From: an uncultured Gammaproteobacteria bacterium
GTDB lineage: Bacteria > Pseudomonadota > Gammaproteobacteria > Pseudomonadales > Azotimanducaceae
Direction: 5' to 3'
Assembly: GCA_913043075.1 (NCBI GenBank)
Contig: CAJWLI010000106.1
Location: 1 to 5,585, forward strand
Length of the DNA: 5,585 nt
Shown here: positions 1 to 5,585 of the stretch, piece after piece
Layout: each line of letters opens with the position of its first letter
Numbering within the stretch: position 1 is the stretch's first letter
The notes under the pieces: generated by a model
What the model was told of the DNA's origin: nothing
The model's input: the letters and a program-made list of their open reading frames with translations, nothing else
The model's database searches: none
Made by a program: the position numbers and the translations under genes

Positions 1-847
1 GCTCGTAATAAGATTTGGTTGGGCCTACGCATGCGGACGGCATGAGCCCCAATGAACCCAAGATCCCGCCTCCTTGATCGCTGAGGATGTCCCCGAACAT
101 GTTTTCCATAACCATCACGTCGAATTGGTTTGGATTGAGGCAAAGCGCCGTTGCGGCAGCGTCGACGAGCAGGTTGACGACTTTAACCTCGGGGAAGTCC
201 TTACGCACTTCCTCTAAGATTTCGTTCCAAAACACGCTAGACATAAGAACGTTACTTTTGTGGATGTTGTGCAATATTTTTTTTCTTTTTTGTGCCTGCT
301 GGAAAGCGACCACTAGTATTTGTCGGATCTCGCTTTCTTTATATTCAAGGTTTTCTACTACGTATCTTTCTCCATCTGAGTTAAGCCCTCGCTCTTTTTT
401 TCCAAAGTAAAGCCCGCCAACGAGCTCTCTTATCAAAAGTATATCGATGCCGTCACCAATTATCTCTGGCTTTAGGGGAGAAAAATGTGCCATCTTCGCG
501 CTCAGGAATATTGGTCTATAATTGGCGAAAGTGTTGTACCTTGCTCGAAGCGGAAGTATTGCTCCGCGCTCGGGTTGCTCTTCGACTGGGATTTTTTGCG
601 ATTCCTCATAAGATAATCCAACGGGGCCTTTCAAAATAGCATCGGCTTGATCACATATCGATTGTGTCTCCTCCGGGAATGCCCTTCCGTGCTTGAAGTA
701 TGCGCTGGCGCCGAAATCCGCTGAGAGAATTTCGAATTTCGCTCTGCCCAGGTCTTCAATGACTTCCAGTGCCCGCAGGGCCTGGGTCATTATCTCTGGT
801 CCAATGGCATCTCCGGGTAACACTGCTATTTTAAATTTCCTATCCAT
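1..847 (-). CDS. LeuB-like isocitrate/isopropylmalate dehydrogenase family protein (partial, C-terminus beyond left edge)
   Basis: NAD(P)-dependent beta-decarboxylating dehydrogenase; the best-known relative is 3-isopropylmalate dehydrogenase (LeuB) of leucine synthesis, a cytoplasmic enzyme. My translation of the minus strand from the ATG at 847 is open for 282 codons and leaves the window, about 80% of a usual 350-360 residue protein. Visible landmarks: LPGDAIGPE at residues 10-18, substrate-carboxylate arginines R101, R111 and R140, RELVGGLYFG with catalytic Y147, catalytic K197 in HKSNVL, and metal-binding D229, D253 and D257 in the LVD and GDILSD motifs. These map onto the LeuB active site. 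Odd points: GDG is GDA at the N-terminus, and the helix that sets substrate choice reads PERGAILPLR, one residue longer than the usual PETGLLSLR type. The cofactor-choosing region lies outside the window. The start is preceded by a weak AAGAG site, 56 bp after the namZ-family gene. Family is secure; leucine synthesis as its role is likely but not proven, and tartrate or homoisocitrate-type substrates remain possible. Confidence 0.88.
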   Translation of the reverse strand, partial: MDRKFKIAVLPGDAIGPEIMTQALRALEVIEDLGRAKFEILSADFGASAYFKHGRAFPEETQSICDQADAILKGPVGLSYEESQKIPVEEQPERGAILPLRARYNTFANYRPIFLSAKMAHFSPLKPEIIGDGIDILLIRELVGGLYFGKKERGLNSDGERYVVENLEYKESEIRQILVVAFQQAQKRKKILHNIHKSNVLMSSVFWNEILEEVRKDFPEVKVVNLLVDAAATALCLNPNQFDVMVMENMFGDILSDQGGGILGSLGLMPSACVGPTKSYYE

Positions 848-903
848 AAAAGCTCTTGCCAAAAAAGAATGATTTTAACACGCAAATGAATTTGTCGGCC
901 GGT

Positions 904-2112
904 TTATTTGTAGAGGAGGAATTCTTTCCTTTCCGCCGCCCAAGCTTTTTCGTGTTCATCTAAAGTTTTCGCGAGATCACTAAACGTATCGTGTGAGTTA
1001 TCAACCCATTTTCTCAGTTGATCGCTTCCGTCAATAACATCGATGGGAATTCTATCTTTTTCATACTCGTACTCGTGGTAGCGCCAAATATCTGCTTCAG
1101 GCAAGAGTTTTCTGTATGACTTTAGGAGCCCCGAAACCAAGCGATATGGTTTAAATCCATGATGGTCATAGGTTTCGACGTCAGTGTGAATCTGAAGTCC
1201 GGCGCAGAGTTTATTTTTGTGTTTGTTTGAGGTAGGCGAAAAGAAACAGGGCCTGAGTTTAGCCCCTCTTAACCAATGCCCCACCTCTTCGCGCATTAAG
1301 CTGATCATGTCTAAAACTGGTAAATCAGGGGCGCCTAAGACTTCCAGGGGCCGAGATGTTCCCCTGCCCTCGCTCAAAGTGGTCCCCTCCAAAAGAACTG
1401 TTCCAGAAAAACATCTAGCCATATTTAAGCTCGCTGCGTTCGGGCTAGGGTTAACCCAGGGCAGACTCAAAGTAGGCCAGCCAAGTCCGGGTTTTTGTTC
1501 TGGTCTGTAGTCCACCATTTTTACAACCTTTATTTTAACATCACTTTTTAGCGACTTTATGAACCAAAGCGAGAGCTCACCGACCGTCAAACCATGTCGG
1601 GTTGGTAGCGGAGCACAGCCTACGAAGCTCTCGTTCCCTTCACTTAGAAAAGTTCCGTCTATTGGTCTACCCGCAGGGTTTGGCCGATCGAGAATCCAAA
1701 GCTCAAGACCTTGTTTCTCGCAGGCTTGGATAAAGTAGAAAAGCGTTGTGATGTAGGTGTAGATCCTGCATCCGATATCCTGCAAATCAAAAAGTACAAT
1801 ATCGAGCCCATGCAGCATTTCCTCCGAGGGGAACCGGAACCGACCGTAAAGACTGAAAACGTCTATCCCGTGCACCTGATCATGGTAATCGTCTGATTCG
1901 ATCATATTGTCTTGTTTGTCTCCTCGCATTCCATGCTGGGGGCCAAACGCGCGCGTAATGTTTGCGCCTTTTTTTATTAAGAGATCAATGCTGTGCTCGC
2001 ATCGTGAGCTAACCGAGGCAGGGTGCGCGACCAAGCCCACCGAAGATTTTTTCAGTGTTTGGAGAGCATCTGGATCATCCACGAGCGCCTCTAGCCCGAG
2101 TCTAAAGCTCAT
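904..2112 (-). CDS. namZ: DUF1343 / NamZ-family exo-beta-N-acetylmuramidase (GH171)
   Basis: Family members characterised in Bacillus subtilis and Tannerella forsythia remove N-acetylmuramic acid from the non-reducing end of peptidoglycan fragments. The 402-residue protein has the family's ordered motifs: GLEALV (6-11), GLVAHPAS (26-33), GPQHGMRGD (57-65), SLYG (87-90), FDLQDIGCRIYTY (108-120), LDRPNPAG (141-148), SFVG (162-165), RHGLTVGEL (172-180), NPSPN (221-225), LLEGTTLSEGRGT (240-252) and LGAP (259-262). Length is normal for the family domain. There is no signal peptide or lipobox: the N-terminus is polar and enters the fold by residue 5, so a cytoplasmic location is inferred, unlike secreted Bacillus NamZ. 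The usual PEHG glutamate is Q59, although this seems to occur in a subfamily with a QDNM-containing segment. The ATG at 2112 is supported by GAGGA with an 8-nt spacer. It overlaps the end of the DOMON gene by 11 bp, which implies coupled translation. Fold family is certain; the exact sugar substrate is inferred. Confidence 0.9.
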   Translation of the reverse strand: MSFRLGLEALVDDPDALQTLKKSSVGLVAHPASVSSRCEHSIDLLIKKGANITRAFGPQHGMRGDKQDNMIESDDYHDQVHGIDVFSLYGRFRFPSEEMLHGLDIVLFDLQDIGCRIYTYITTLFYFIQACEKQGLELWILDRPNPAGRPIDGTFLSEGNESFVGCAPLPTRHGLTVGELSLWFIKSLKSDVKIKVVKMVDYRPEQKPGLGWPTLSLPWVNPSPNAASLNMARCFSGTVLLEGTTLSEGRGTSRPLEVLGAPDLPVLDMISLMREEVGHWLRGAKLRPCFFSPTSNKHKNKLCAGLQIHTDVETYDHHGFKPYRLVSGLLKSYRKLLPEADIWRYHEYEYEKDRIPIDVIDGSDQLRKWVDNSHDTFSDLAKTLDEHEKAWAAERKEFLLYK

Positions 2113-2620
2113 TTAATAAGTCCTCACTTAAACAAAAATGGGCCGATGAGTTGAAGGAATGAAAATCAGGCCTTTCCTGATGCGCAGGCGCAAAATAAGT
2201 TAGCCCCCCATGAGTGTTTTGTATAACGGACGCAGGGCTAATCAATAGTTGGGAGGCAAGCTTGTCTAGGAATTCAAAACGAACCCAAAAAACATTCGTA
2301 TCTAGGGATTTAACTTCTGATGCGATCACGCTTCTGGATTTTTCCATTTCGGTGCGGTAGCCACTAAATTCATACGCGTTCCACTTCCCATCCAAGGACA
2401 CGTTAAGTTCTTTATAGTTGCTCTCTTTAACCTCTTTAAGAAACAGTTCCATGCAAGTTGATTTCCAAAGCTCGTTTTCTCTGACTAAAACTTTCTTTTG
2501 AGGTATCAAGATTTCATTGATCTCACTCAAGTCGTAACTAATTTCAATAGACCTAGGCTTGATATCAAGCTCCGTTGATATCGTTCTGGTGCCATCGAAT
2601 TCGCGAAGTGTAATGTCCAT
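2102..2620 (-). CDS. DOMON-like (murB-like / CBM9-like) domain protein
   Basis: A 172-residue protein matching the small DOMON-like family of proteobacteria, a beta-sandwich related to carbohydrate-binding family 9 domains. No catalytic role is established for it. Recognisable family motifs are ELWKSTCMELFL (50-61), YKELNVSLDGKWNAYEF (69-85), GYRTEM (87-92) and a C-terminal TYFAPAHQERPDFHSF segment (141-156) with H147, D152 and H154. The motifs span almost the whole length, so the gene is complete. No signal peptide, membrane segment or second domain is seen, so it is probably cytoplasmic. It is the first gene of the minus-strand operon and runs 11 bp into namZ; that partnership suggests binding of, or allosteric response to, a sugar or muropeptide, which is inference. 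The ATG at 2620 has no clear Shine-Dalgarno sequence, so the start is less certain than the frame. Confidence 0.82.
   Translation of the reverse strand: MDITLREFDGTRTISTELDIKPRSIEISYDLSEINEILIPQKKVLVRENELWKSTCMELFLKEVKESNYKELNVSLDGKWNAYEFSGYRTEMEKSRSVIASEVKSLDTNVFWVRFEFLDKLASQLLISPASVIQNTHGGLTYFAPAHQERPDFHSFNSSAHFCLSEDLLNEL
2121..2125 (-). promoter_or_regulatory. Ribosome binding site of namZ, inside the DOMON gene
   Basis: On the minus strand GAGGA lies 8 nt before the ATG at 2112. It sits within the last codons of the DOMON gene, whose TAG stop (2104-2102) falls just inside namZ. This fixes the namZ start and supports translational coupling of the two genes. Confidence 0.8.
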
Positions 2621-2685
2621 GGTATTCGATGTTATTCTTTAGAGGTGTGATGGCAAGTTAAAGTTTGAGAATTTGAGGTTAAGGT
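2621..2685. promoter_or_regulatory. 65-bp divergent intergenic spacer, presumed promoter region
   Basis: This is the only gap from which both operons could be read outward. It is AT-rich. I could not find a -35/-10 pair at good spacing on either strand; TATTCT at 2633-2638 is at best a weak plus-strand -10. Its short length means any divergent promoters must overlap each other or extend into the DOMON or gor coding sequence. The presence of promoters is inferred from gene layout, not from motifs. Confidence 0.4.
2675..2678 (+). promoter_or_regulatory. Ribosome binding site of gor
   Basis: GAGG lies 7 nt upstream of the ATG at 2686, a standard Shine-Dalgarno distance. A second AAGG directly before the ATG is too close to serve. 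This supports the chosen gor start. Confidence 0.65.
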
Positions 2686-4044
2686 ATGACGGATCATGAG
2701 TACGATTTAATTGTAATTGGGGCAGGATCAGGCGGTGTTAGAGCAGCAAGAATGAGTGCGTCGTATGGTGCCAAAGTTGCCATTGTTGAGAAACAATACT
2801 TGGGCGGAACATGCGTCAACGTAGGCTGCGTGCCTAAGAAGCTATTTGTTTATGCTTCTCATTTTTCAGAAGATTTCCAAAACTCAGTCCGATTTGGCTG
2901 GTCCGAGGGGAATCCTGAGTTTGATTGGCCCACTCTTTTACGAAACAAGAATAGTGAAATCGCGAGATTAAATGACATTTACAAAAATCTCTTAGACGAC
3001 GCGGGTGTTGATCGCTTCGAAGGAACAGCCGAAATTATTGACGCGAACAATGTAAAGGTCGGCCAAAAAGAGATTTCTTCCCAGAAAATACTGATTGCAA
3101 CTGGCGGGCGGCCAGTAAGACCAAAATTTCGTGGTTCAGAGCACGTCATTACCTCTGACGATGCCTTTTATCTAGAGAGCTTGCCCCCTCGATGTTTGAT
3201 AATTGGTGGCGGTTACATCGCCGTCGAGTTTGCAGGGATCTTTAATGGCCTTGGTGTGCAAACTAAATTGTCCTATCGAGGGGATCTTTTTTTGCGAGAT
3301 TTTGATATCGATATACGAAACACTGTCAAAGACGAATTGTTGAAAAAAGGAGTAGATTTAAAATTTGAATCAGAGGTCGAATCCATTCAAAAACATCCGG
3401 GAGTTGGTTTTAAAGTCAAATTCGTATCAGGTGAGGTTTTGGAGACCGATTTGATACTGAGCGCAATTGGGCGGGTGCCGGCAGTCGGGGATATGGGGCT
3501 CCAAAATCTTGACTTAGTGAGAACGTCAAACGGCGCGATAGTGGTTGATGAGCACTTTCGCACTAAAGAGAAAAGTGTTTTCGCTCTTGGTGACGTAACA
3601 GATCGATATCAGTTGACGCCGGTAGCGATAGAGGAGGCGATGTGTTTCTCCAGCACACAGTTCGGTGGAGAAACAAAGTTGATGAGTTATGACAACATCC
3701 CGACGGCTATATTCTGTCAACCGAATGCCGCTACTGTTGGATTGACCGAGGCACAGGCAAGAGCCAAATACAAAGATATAGAGATATATATAGAGCAGTT
3801 CAGGCCGATGAGACACACAATTAGTGGCAGCGATGAGAAATACATGATGAAGTTAATAGTAGAGAGGCCTAGCGATAAGATCCTTGGCGTGCACATGGTG
3901 GGAGCGGATGCCGGGGAGATTATTCAAGGCTTAGCGGTTGCAATGAAAATGGGTGTTACCAAATCGGTGTTTGACGATACCGTGGGCATTCATCCGACGA
4001 CTGCAGAAGAATTTGTGACTATGCGAAATGTCGCTAGAAACTGA
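2686..4044 (+). CDS. gor: Glutathione-disulfide reductase
   Basis: Cytoplasmic FAD flavoenzyme that reduces glutathione disulfide to glutathione with NADPH, keeping the thiol pool reduced. At 452 residues it is the normal full length (the E. coli enzyme is 450). In order: FAD-binding GAGSGG (12-17) with E35; redox-active disulfide C43/C48 in GGTCVNVGCVPKK; ATGGRP (138-143); NADPH-binding GGGYIAVEFAG (174-184) followed by R198 and R204, the two arginines that give E. coli glutathione reductase its NADPH preference; second FAD motif ALGDVT; dimerisation domain ending in HPTTAEEF with catalytic H436 and E441. The paired arginines and HPTTAEE ending separate it from lipoamide dehydrogenase and mercuric reductase. 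It starts with a well-placed GAGG site and is the first gene of the plus-strand operon; its end overlaps the DUF429 gene by 17 bp. No OxyR-type site was recognised upstream. Confidence 0.96.
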   Translation: MTDHEYDLIVIGAGSGGVRAARMSASYGAKVAIVEKQYLGGTCVNVGCVPKKLFVYASHFSEDFQNSVRFGWSEGNPEFDWPTLLRNKNSEIARLNDIYKNLLDDAGVDRFEGTAEIIDANNVKVGQKEISSQKILIATGGRPVRPKFRGSEHVITSDDAFYLESLPPRCLIIGGGYIAVEFAGIFNGLGVQTKLSYRGDLFLRDFDIDIRNTVKDELLKKGVDLKFESEVESIQKHPGVGFKVKFVSGEVLETDLILSAIGRVPAVGDMGLQNLDLVRTSNGAIVVDEHFRTKEKSVFALGDVTDRYQLTPVAIEEAMCFSSTQFGGETKLMSYDNIPTAIFCQPNAATVGLTEAQARAKYKDIEIYIEQFRPMRHTISGSDEKYMMKLIVERPSDKILGVHMVGADAGEIIQGLAVAMKMGVTKSVFDDTVGIHPTTAEEFVTMRNVARN

Positions 4045-4768
4045 ACCTGGCCGCGTCGGTGTTGATGGATGCCGCGGTGGTTGGGTCGCTAGCTCGGCAG
4101 AAGAGCCGATTCTTTTCTTTCAGACGTTTGAAGAAATATTAGAAAAATACGAAAAAAAAATTATTCTTATTGATTTGCCGCTTGGTCTTCCCGAAACAGA
4201 AAGAGATTTAGACCGTTCCGCAAGACAAAGTTTTGATGTGCAGCCCTCTAGCCTTTTTTCTGTTCCTTGCCGAAACGCCATTTATGCTAAGTCCTATGAC
4301 GAAGCATGTGAGCTCAACGAGAAGAAAACGGGTAAAAAAATTTCGAAGCAAGTTTGGAATATCGGACCTAAAATTCGGGAGGTGGATGCCTGTTTGAGGG
4401 CATCTTTAGGCCTAGCTAAGTATGTTTTCGAGGCGCACCCCGAAGTGTGTTTTTGTATCTTAAAAGGAGGACGCTTGAATTATTCAAAGAAGAAGCCTGA
4501 GGGCTTAGAGGAGAGACTAAATTTGCTCGAAAAATTTGATACAAGTGCCCGCTATCGTTATAACCGCGCATTGACGGACTATCCTCGTCGCATAATGGCT
4601 CGAGATGATGTGGTTGATGCATTAGTCTTGGGCTTGGCAGCAAATAATTTCACAACTTTTCAAGACGGAATCACAAACGACGATTACGGTCTTCCAATCC
4701 GCTTAGCGATCCCGAACCTGCAACAGAGAGAAAAATCTGCTAATGTCTCGGCTCCAAAGTGCTGCTGA
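4028..4768 (+). CDS. DUF429 family protein, putative RNase H-fold nuclease
   Basis: A 246-residue member of DUF429, a family of predicted nucleases with an RNase H-like fold and no established substrate. Family landmarks: GVDGCRGGW (11-19) with D13 on the first strand, LIDLPLGLPE (47-56) with D49, the RSAR and FSVPCR segments (63-66, 77-82), KKISKQVWNIGPKIREVD (103-120) with E118 and D120, EAHPEVCF (135-142), the EGLEERLNLL helix (158-167) and RDDVVDALVLG (192-202) with D194 and D197. The spread of acidic residues fits a metal-dependent active site, but catalysis is inference. No signal peptide or membrane segment is seen. The ATG at 4028 is the only sensible start: an in-frame TGA lies at 4016-4018 and the first family motif begins 10 residues in. 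It has no clear Shine-Dalgarno sequence and overlaps gor by 17 bp, so it is probably translated by ribosomes arriving from gor. Confidence 0.87.
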   Translation: MSLETEPGRVGVDGCRGGWVASSAEEPILFFQTFEEILEKYEKKIILIDLPLGLPETERDLDRSARQSFDVQPSSLFSVPCRNAIYAKSYDEACELNEKKTGKKISKQVWNIGPKIREVDACLRASLGLAKYVFEAHPEVCFCILKGGRLNYSKKKPEGLEERLNLLEKFDTSARYRYNRALTDYPRRIMARDDVVDALVLGLAANNFTTFQDGITNDDYGLPIRLAIPNLQQREKSANVSAPKCC

Positions 4769-4769
4769 C

Positions 4770-4773
4770 AGGA
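4770..4773 (+). promoter_or_regulatory. Ribosome binding site deciding a TTG start
   Basis: AGGA lies 8 nt upstream of the TTG at 4782. The codon just before that TTG is an in-frame TGA (4779-4781), so no earlier start exists, and the next in-frame ATG (5100) falls well after the first conserved motifs. The site therefore fixes the start of the symporter gene. Confidence 0.7.
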
Positions 4774-4781
4774 TGGTTTGA

Positions 4782-5585
4782 TTGAGCACTGATTTTATCT
4801 CGTCGCTAACGAGTTTTCTTACAACACTGGACTCTTTCTTGGGTTCGGCTGCTTGGTTTCCGTTTTTGCTTTTGGGAACAGGTATTTTTTTTACAATATA
4901 CCTAGGGTTCCCACAACTCCGATTCTTCAGCCATGCTGTGGCTATCCTTCGCGGTAAATTCGATCAGAAAGAAGCCAAAGGAGACGCGTCTCACTTCCAA
5001 GCGCTCTCGACAGCCATTTCAGGCACGGTAGGAACGGGCAATATAGGGGGTGTCGCGTTAGCTATATATCTAGGTGGACCGGCTGCCTTATTTTGGATGT
5101 GGATGACGGCATTTTTTGGTATGACGACGAAGTTTGTCGAGGTAACTCTTTCGCACAAATACAGAGTTACCGACAAAGCTGGTTTTATCTCGGGCGGACC
5201 AATGTACGTTATGGAAAGACGGCTCAACATGAAATGGTTGGCAATTTTTTTTGCGTTAGCAACTGTTGTTAGTTCGTTTGGTTCTGGAAATCTGCCTCAG
5301 AGTAATAGTATTGCTAACGGATTGTCGGCTTCTTTCGGTATCCCCAATTGGGCCAGCGGATTTGTGCTAGCCGGTTTTTTGGGTGCGGTGATACTAGGAG
5401 GGATTAAACGTATAGTCGTTGTTGCAGAAAAAATAGTTCCCTTGATGGCGGCGATCTATGTGGTAGGTGCATTGCTTGTGATCGTAGCTAATTTTGATCA
5501 GATAGGAATGTCCTTTTTATCCATAATTAATGATGCTTTTACAGGCTCGGCGGCGGCTGGCGGTTTCTTGGGCGCGAGCTTTGCG
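4782..5585 (+). CDS. Sodium:alanine/glycine symporter, AGCS family (partial, C-terminus beyond right edge)
   Basis: Inner-membrane secondary transporter taking up alanine or glycine with Na+ (AGCS, Pfam Na_Ala_symp). From the TTG start the frame is open for 268 codons to the window edge, rather more than half of a usual 440-550 residue protein. The first hydrophobic segment is about residues 21-43. It is followed by FQALSTAISGTVGTGNIGGV (72-91), then GGPAALFWMWMTAFFG (98-113), which fits the PROSITE signature of the family. Next come KFVEVTLSHKYR (117-128), SGGPMYVMERRL (137-148) and a FGSGNLPQSNSIA segment, all typical of AGCS. Further hydrophobic helices follow to the edge. GGPMYVME differs slightly from the common GGPMYYIE. 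It lies 13 bp after the DUF429 gene, so co-transcription with gor is likely. Specificity for alanine versus glycine cannot be read from this part. A TTG start and the edge cut make it easy to miss. Confidence 0.93.
   Translation, partial: MSTDFISSLTSFLTTLDSFLGSAAWFPFLLLGTGIFFTIYLGFPQLRFFSHAVAILRGKFDQKEAKGDASHFQALSTAISGTVGTGNIGGVALAIYLGGPAALFWMWMTAFFGMTTKFVEVTLSHKYRVTDKAGFISGGPMYVMERRLNMKWLAIFFALATVVSSFGSGNLPQSNSIANGLSASFGIPNWASGFVLAGFLGAVILGGIKRIVVVAEKIVPLMAAIYVVGALLVIVANFDQIGMSFLSIINDAFTGSAAAGGFLGASFA

Noticed and set aside
277..291. Apparent frameshift in the LeuB-like gene at the poly-A tract
   Set aside because: A first reading put a stop just after the run; recounting the six-A and eight-A stretches shows the frame continues as KRKKILHNIHKSNVL without interruption.
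87..410. Open plus-strand frame of 107 codons
   Set aside because: It lies opposite the LeuB-like gene, has low-complexity Ser/Leu/Phe-rich sequence with no family motif, and no ribosome binding site.
848..903. Possible hairpin terminator between namZ and the LeuB-like gene
   Set aside because: There is a short CGGCCG palindrome and partial CAAAT/ATTTG pairing, but with mismatches and no following T-run on the transcribed strand.
1217..2116. Three plus-strand open frames (1217-1510, 1711-1896, 1907-2116)
   Set aside because: All are antisense to the strongly conserved NamZ-family gene and show no recognisable protein features.
3774..3792. GATATA-type microrepeat
   Set aside because: It encodes an ordinary KDIEIYIE segment of gor and is too short and imperfect to be a functional repeat.
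3526..3816. Minus-strand open frame of 96 codons
   Set aside because: It is antisense to the conserved dimerisation region of gor and has no family resemblance.
4416..4643. Minus-strand open frame of 75 codons
   Set aside because: It lies opposite conserved DUF429 motifs and looks like random coding shadow.
4991..5230. Minus-strand open frame of 79 codons
   Set aside because: It is antisense to the signature region of the AGCS symporter, which is clearly the real gene.

Overview
The window looks like a chromosomal stretch of a Gram-negative proteobacterium, most likely a gammaproteobacterium. The reasons are a proteobacterial-type glutathione reductase, a DOMON-like protein of the type found beside NamZ-family proteins in proteobacteria, and moderate GC. 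The lineage is an inference from protein character only. There are six protein genes, two of them cut by the window edges. I see no RNA genes, mobile elements, CRISPR arrays, long repeats or convincing terminators.

The left half (1-2620) is read on the minus strand, in transcription order: a DOMON-like domain protein (2620-2102), a NamZ/DUF1343-family protein (2112-904) and a LeuB-like decarboxylating dehydrogenase (847 to beyond base 1). The first two overlap by 11 bp, with a strong ribosome binding site for namZ inside the end of the DOMON gene, so they are probably translationally coupled. The third starts 56 bp further on. NamZ-type enzymes remove N-acetylmuramic acid from peptidoglycan fragments, so the first two genes suggest cell-wall sugar handling. 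The link to the dehydrogenase may be no more than position.

The right half (2686-5585) is read on the plus strand: glutathione reductase gor (2686-4044), a DUF429 putative nuclease (4028-4768, overlapping gor by 17 bp) and a sodium:alanine/glycine symporter of the AGCS family (TTG start at 4782, running off the right edge). The gaps of -17 and +13 bp make this look like one operon. The two operons diverge from a 65-bp spacer (2621-2685), which must carry any promoter lying between them.

All six genes fall in known families. I did not find a clearly new system. The best leads are the coupled DOMON/NamZ pair with a Gln in place of the usual Glu in its PEHG motif and no signal peptide, the divergent LeuB-like enzyme, and the uncharacterised DUF429 protein fused by overlap to gor.
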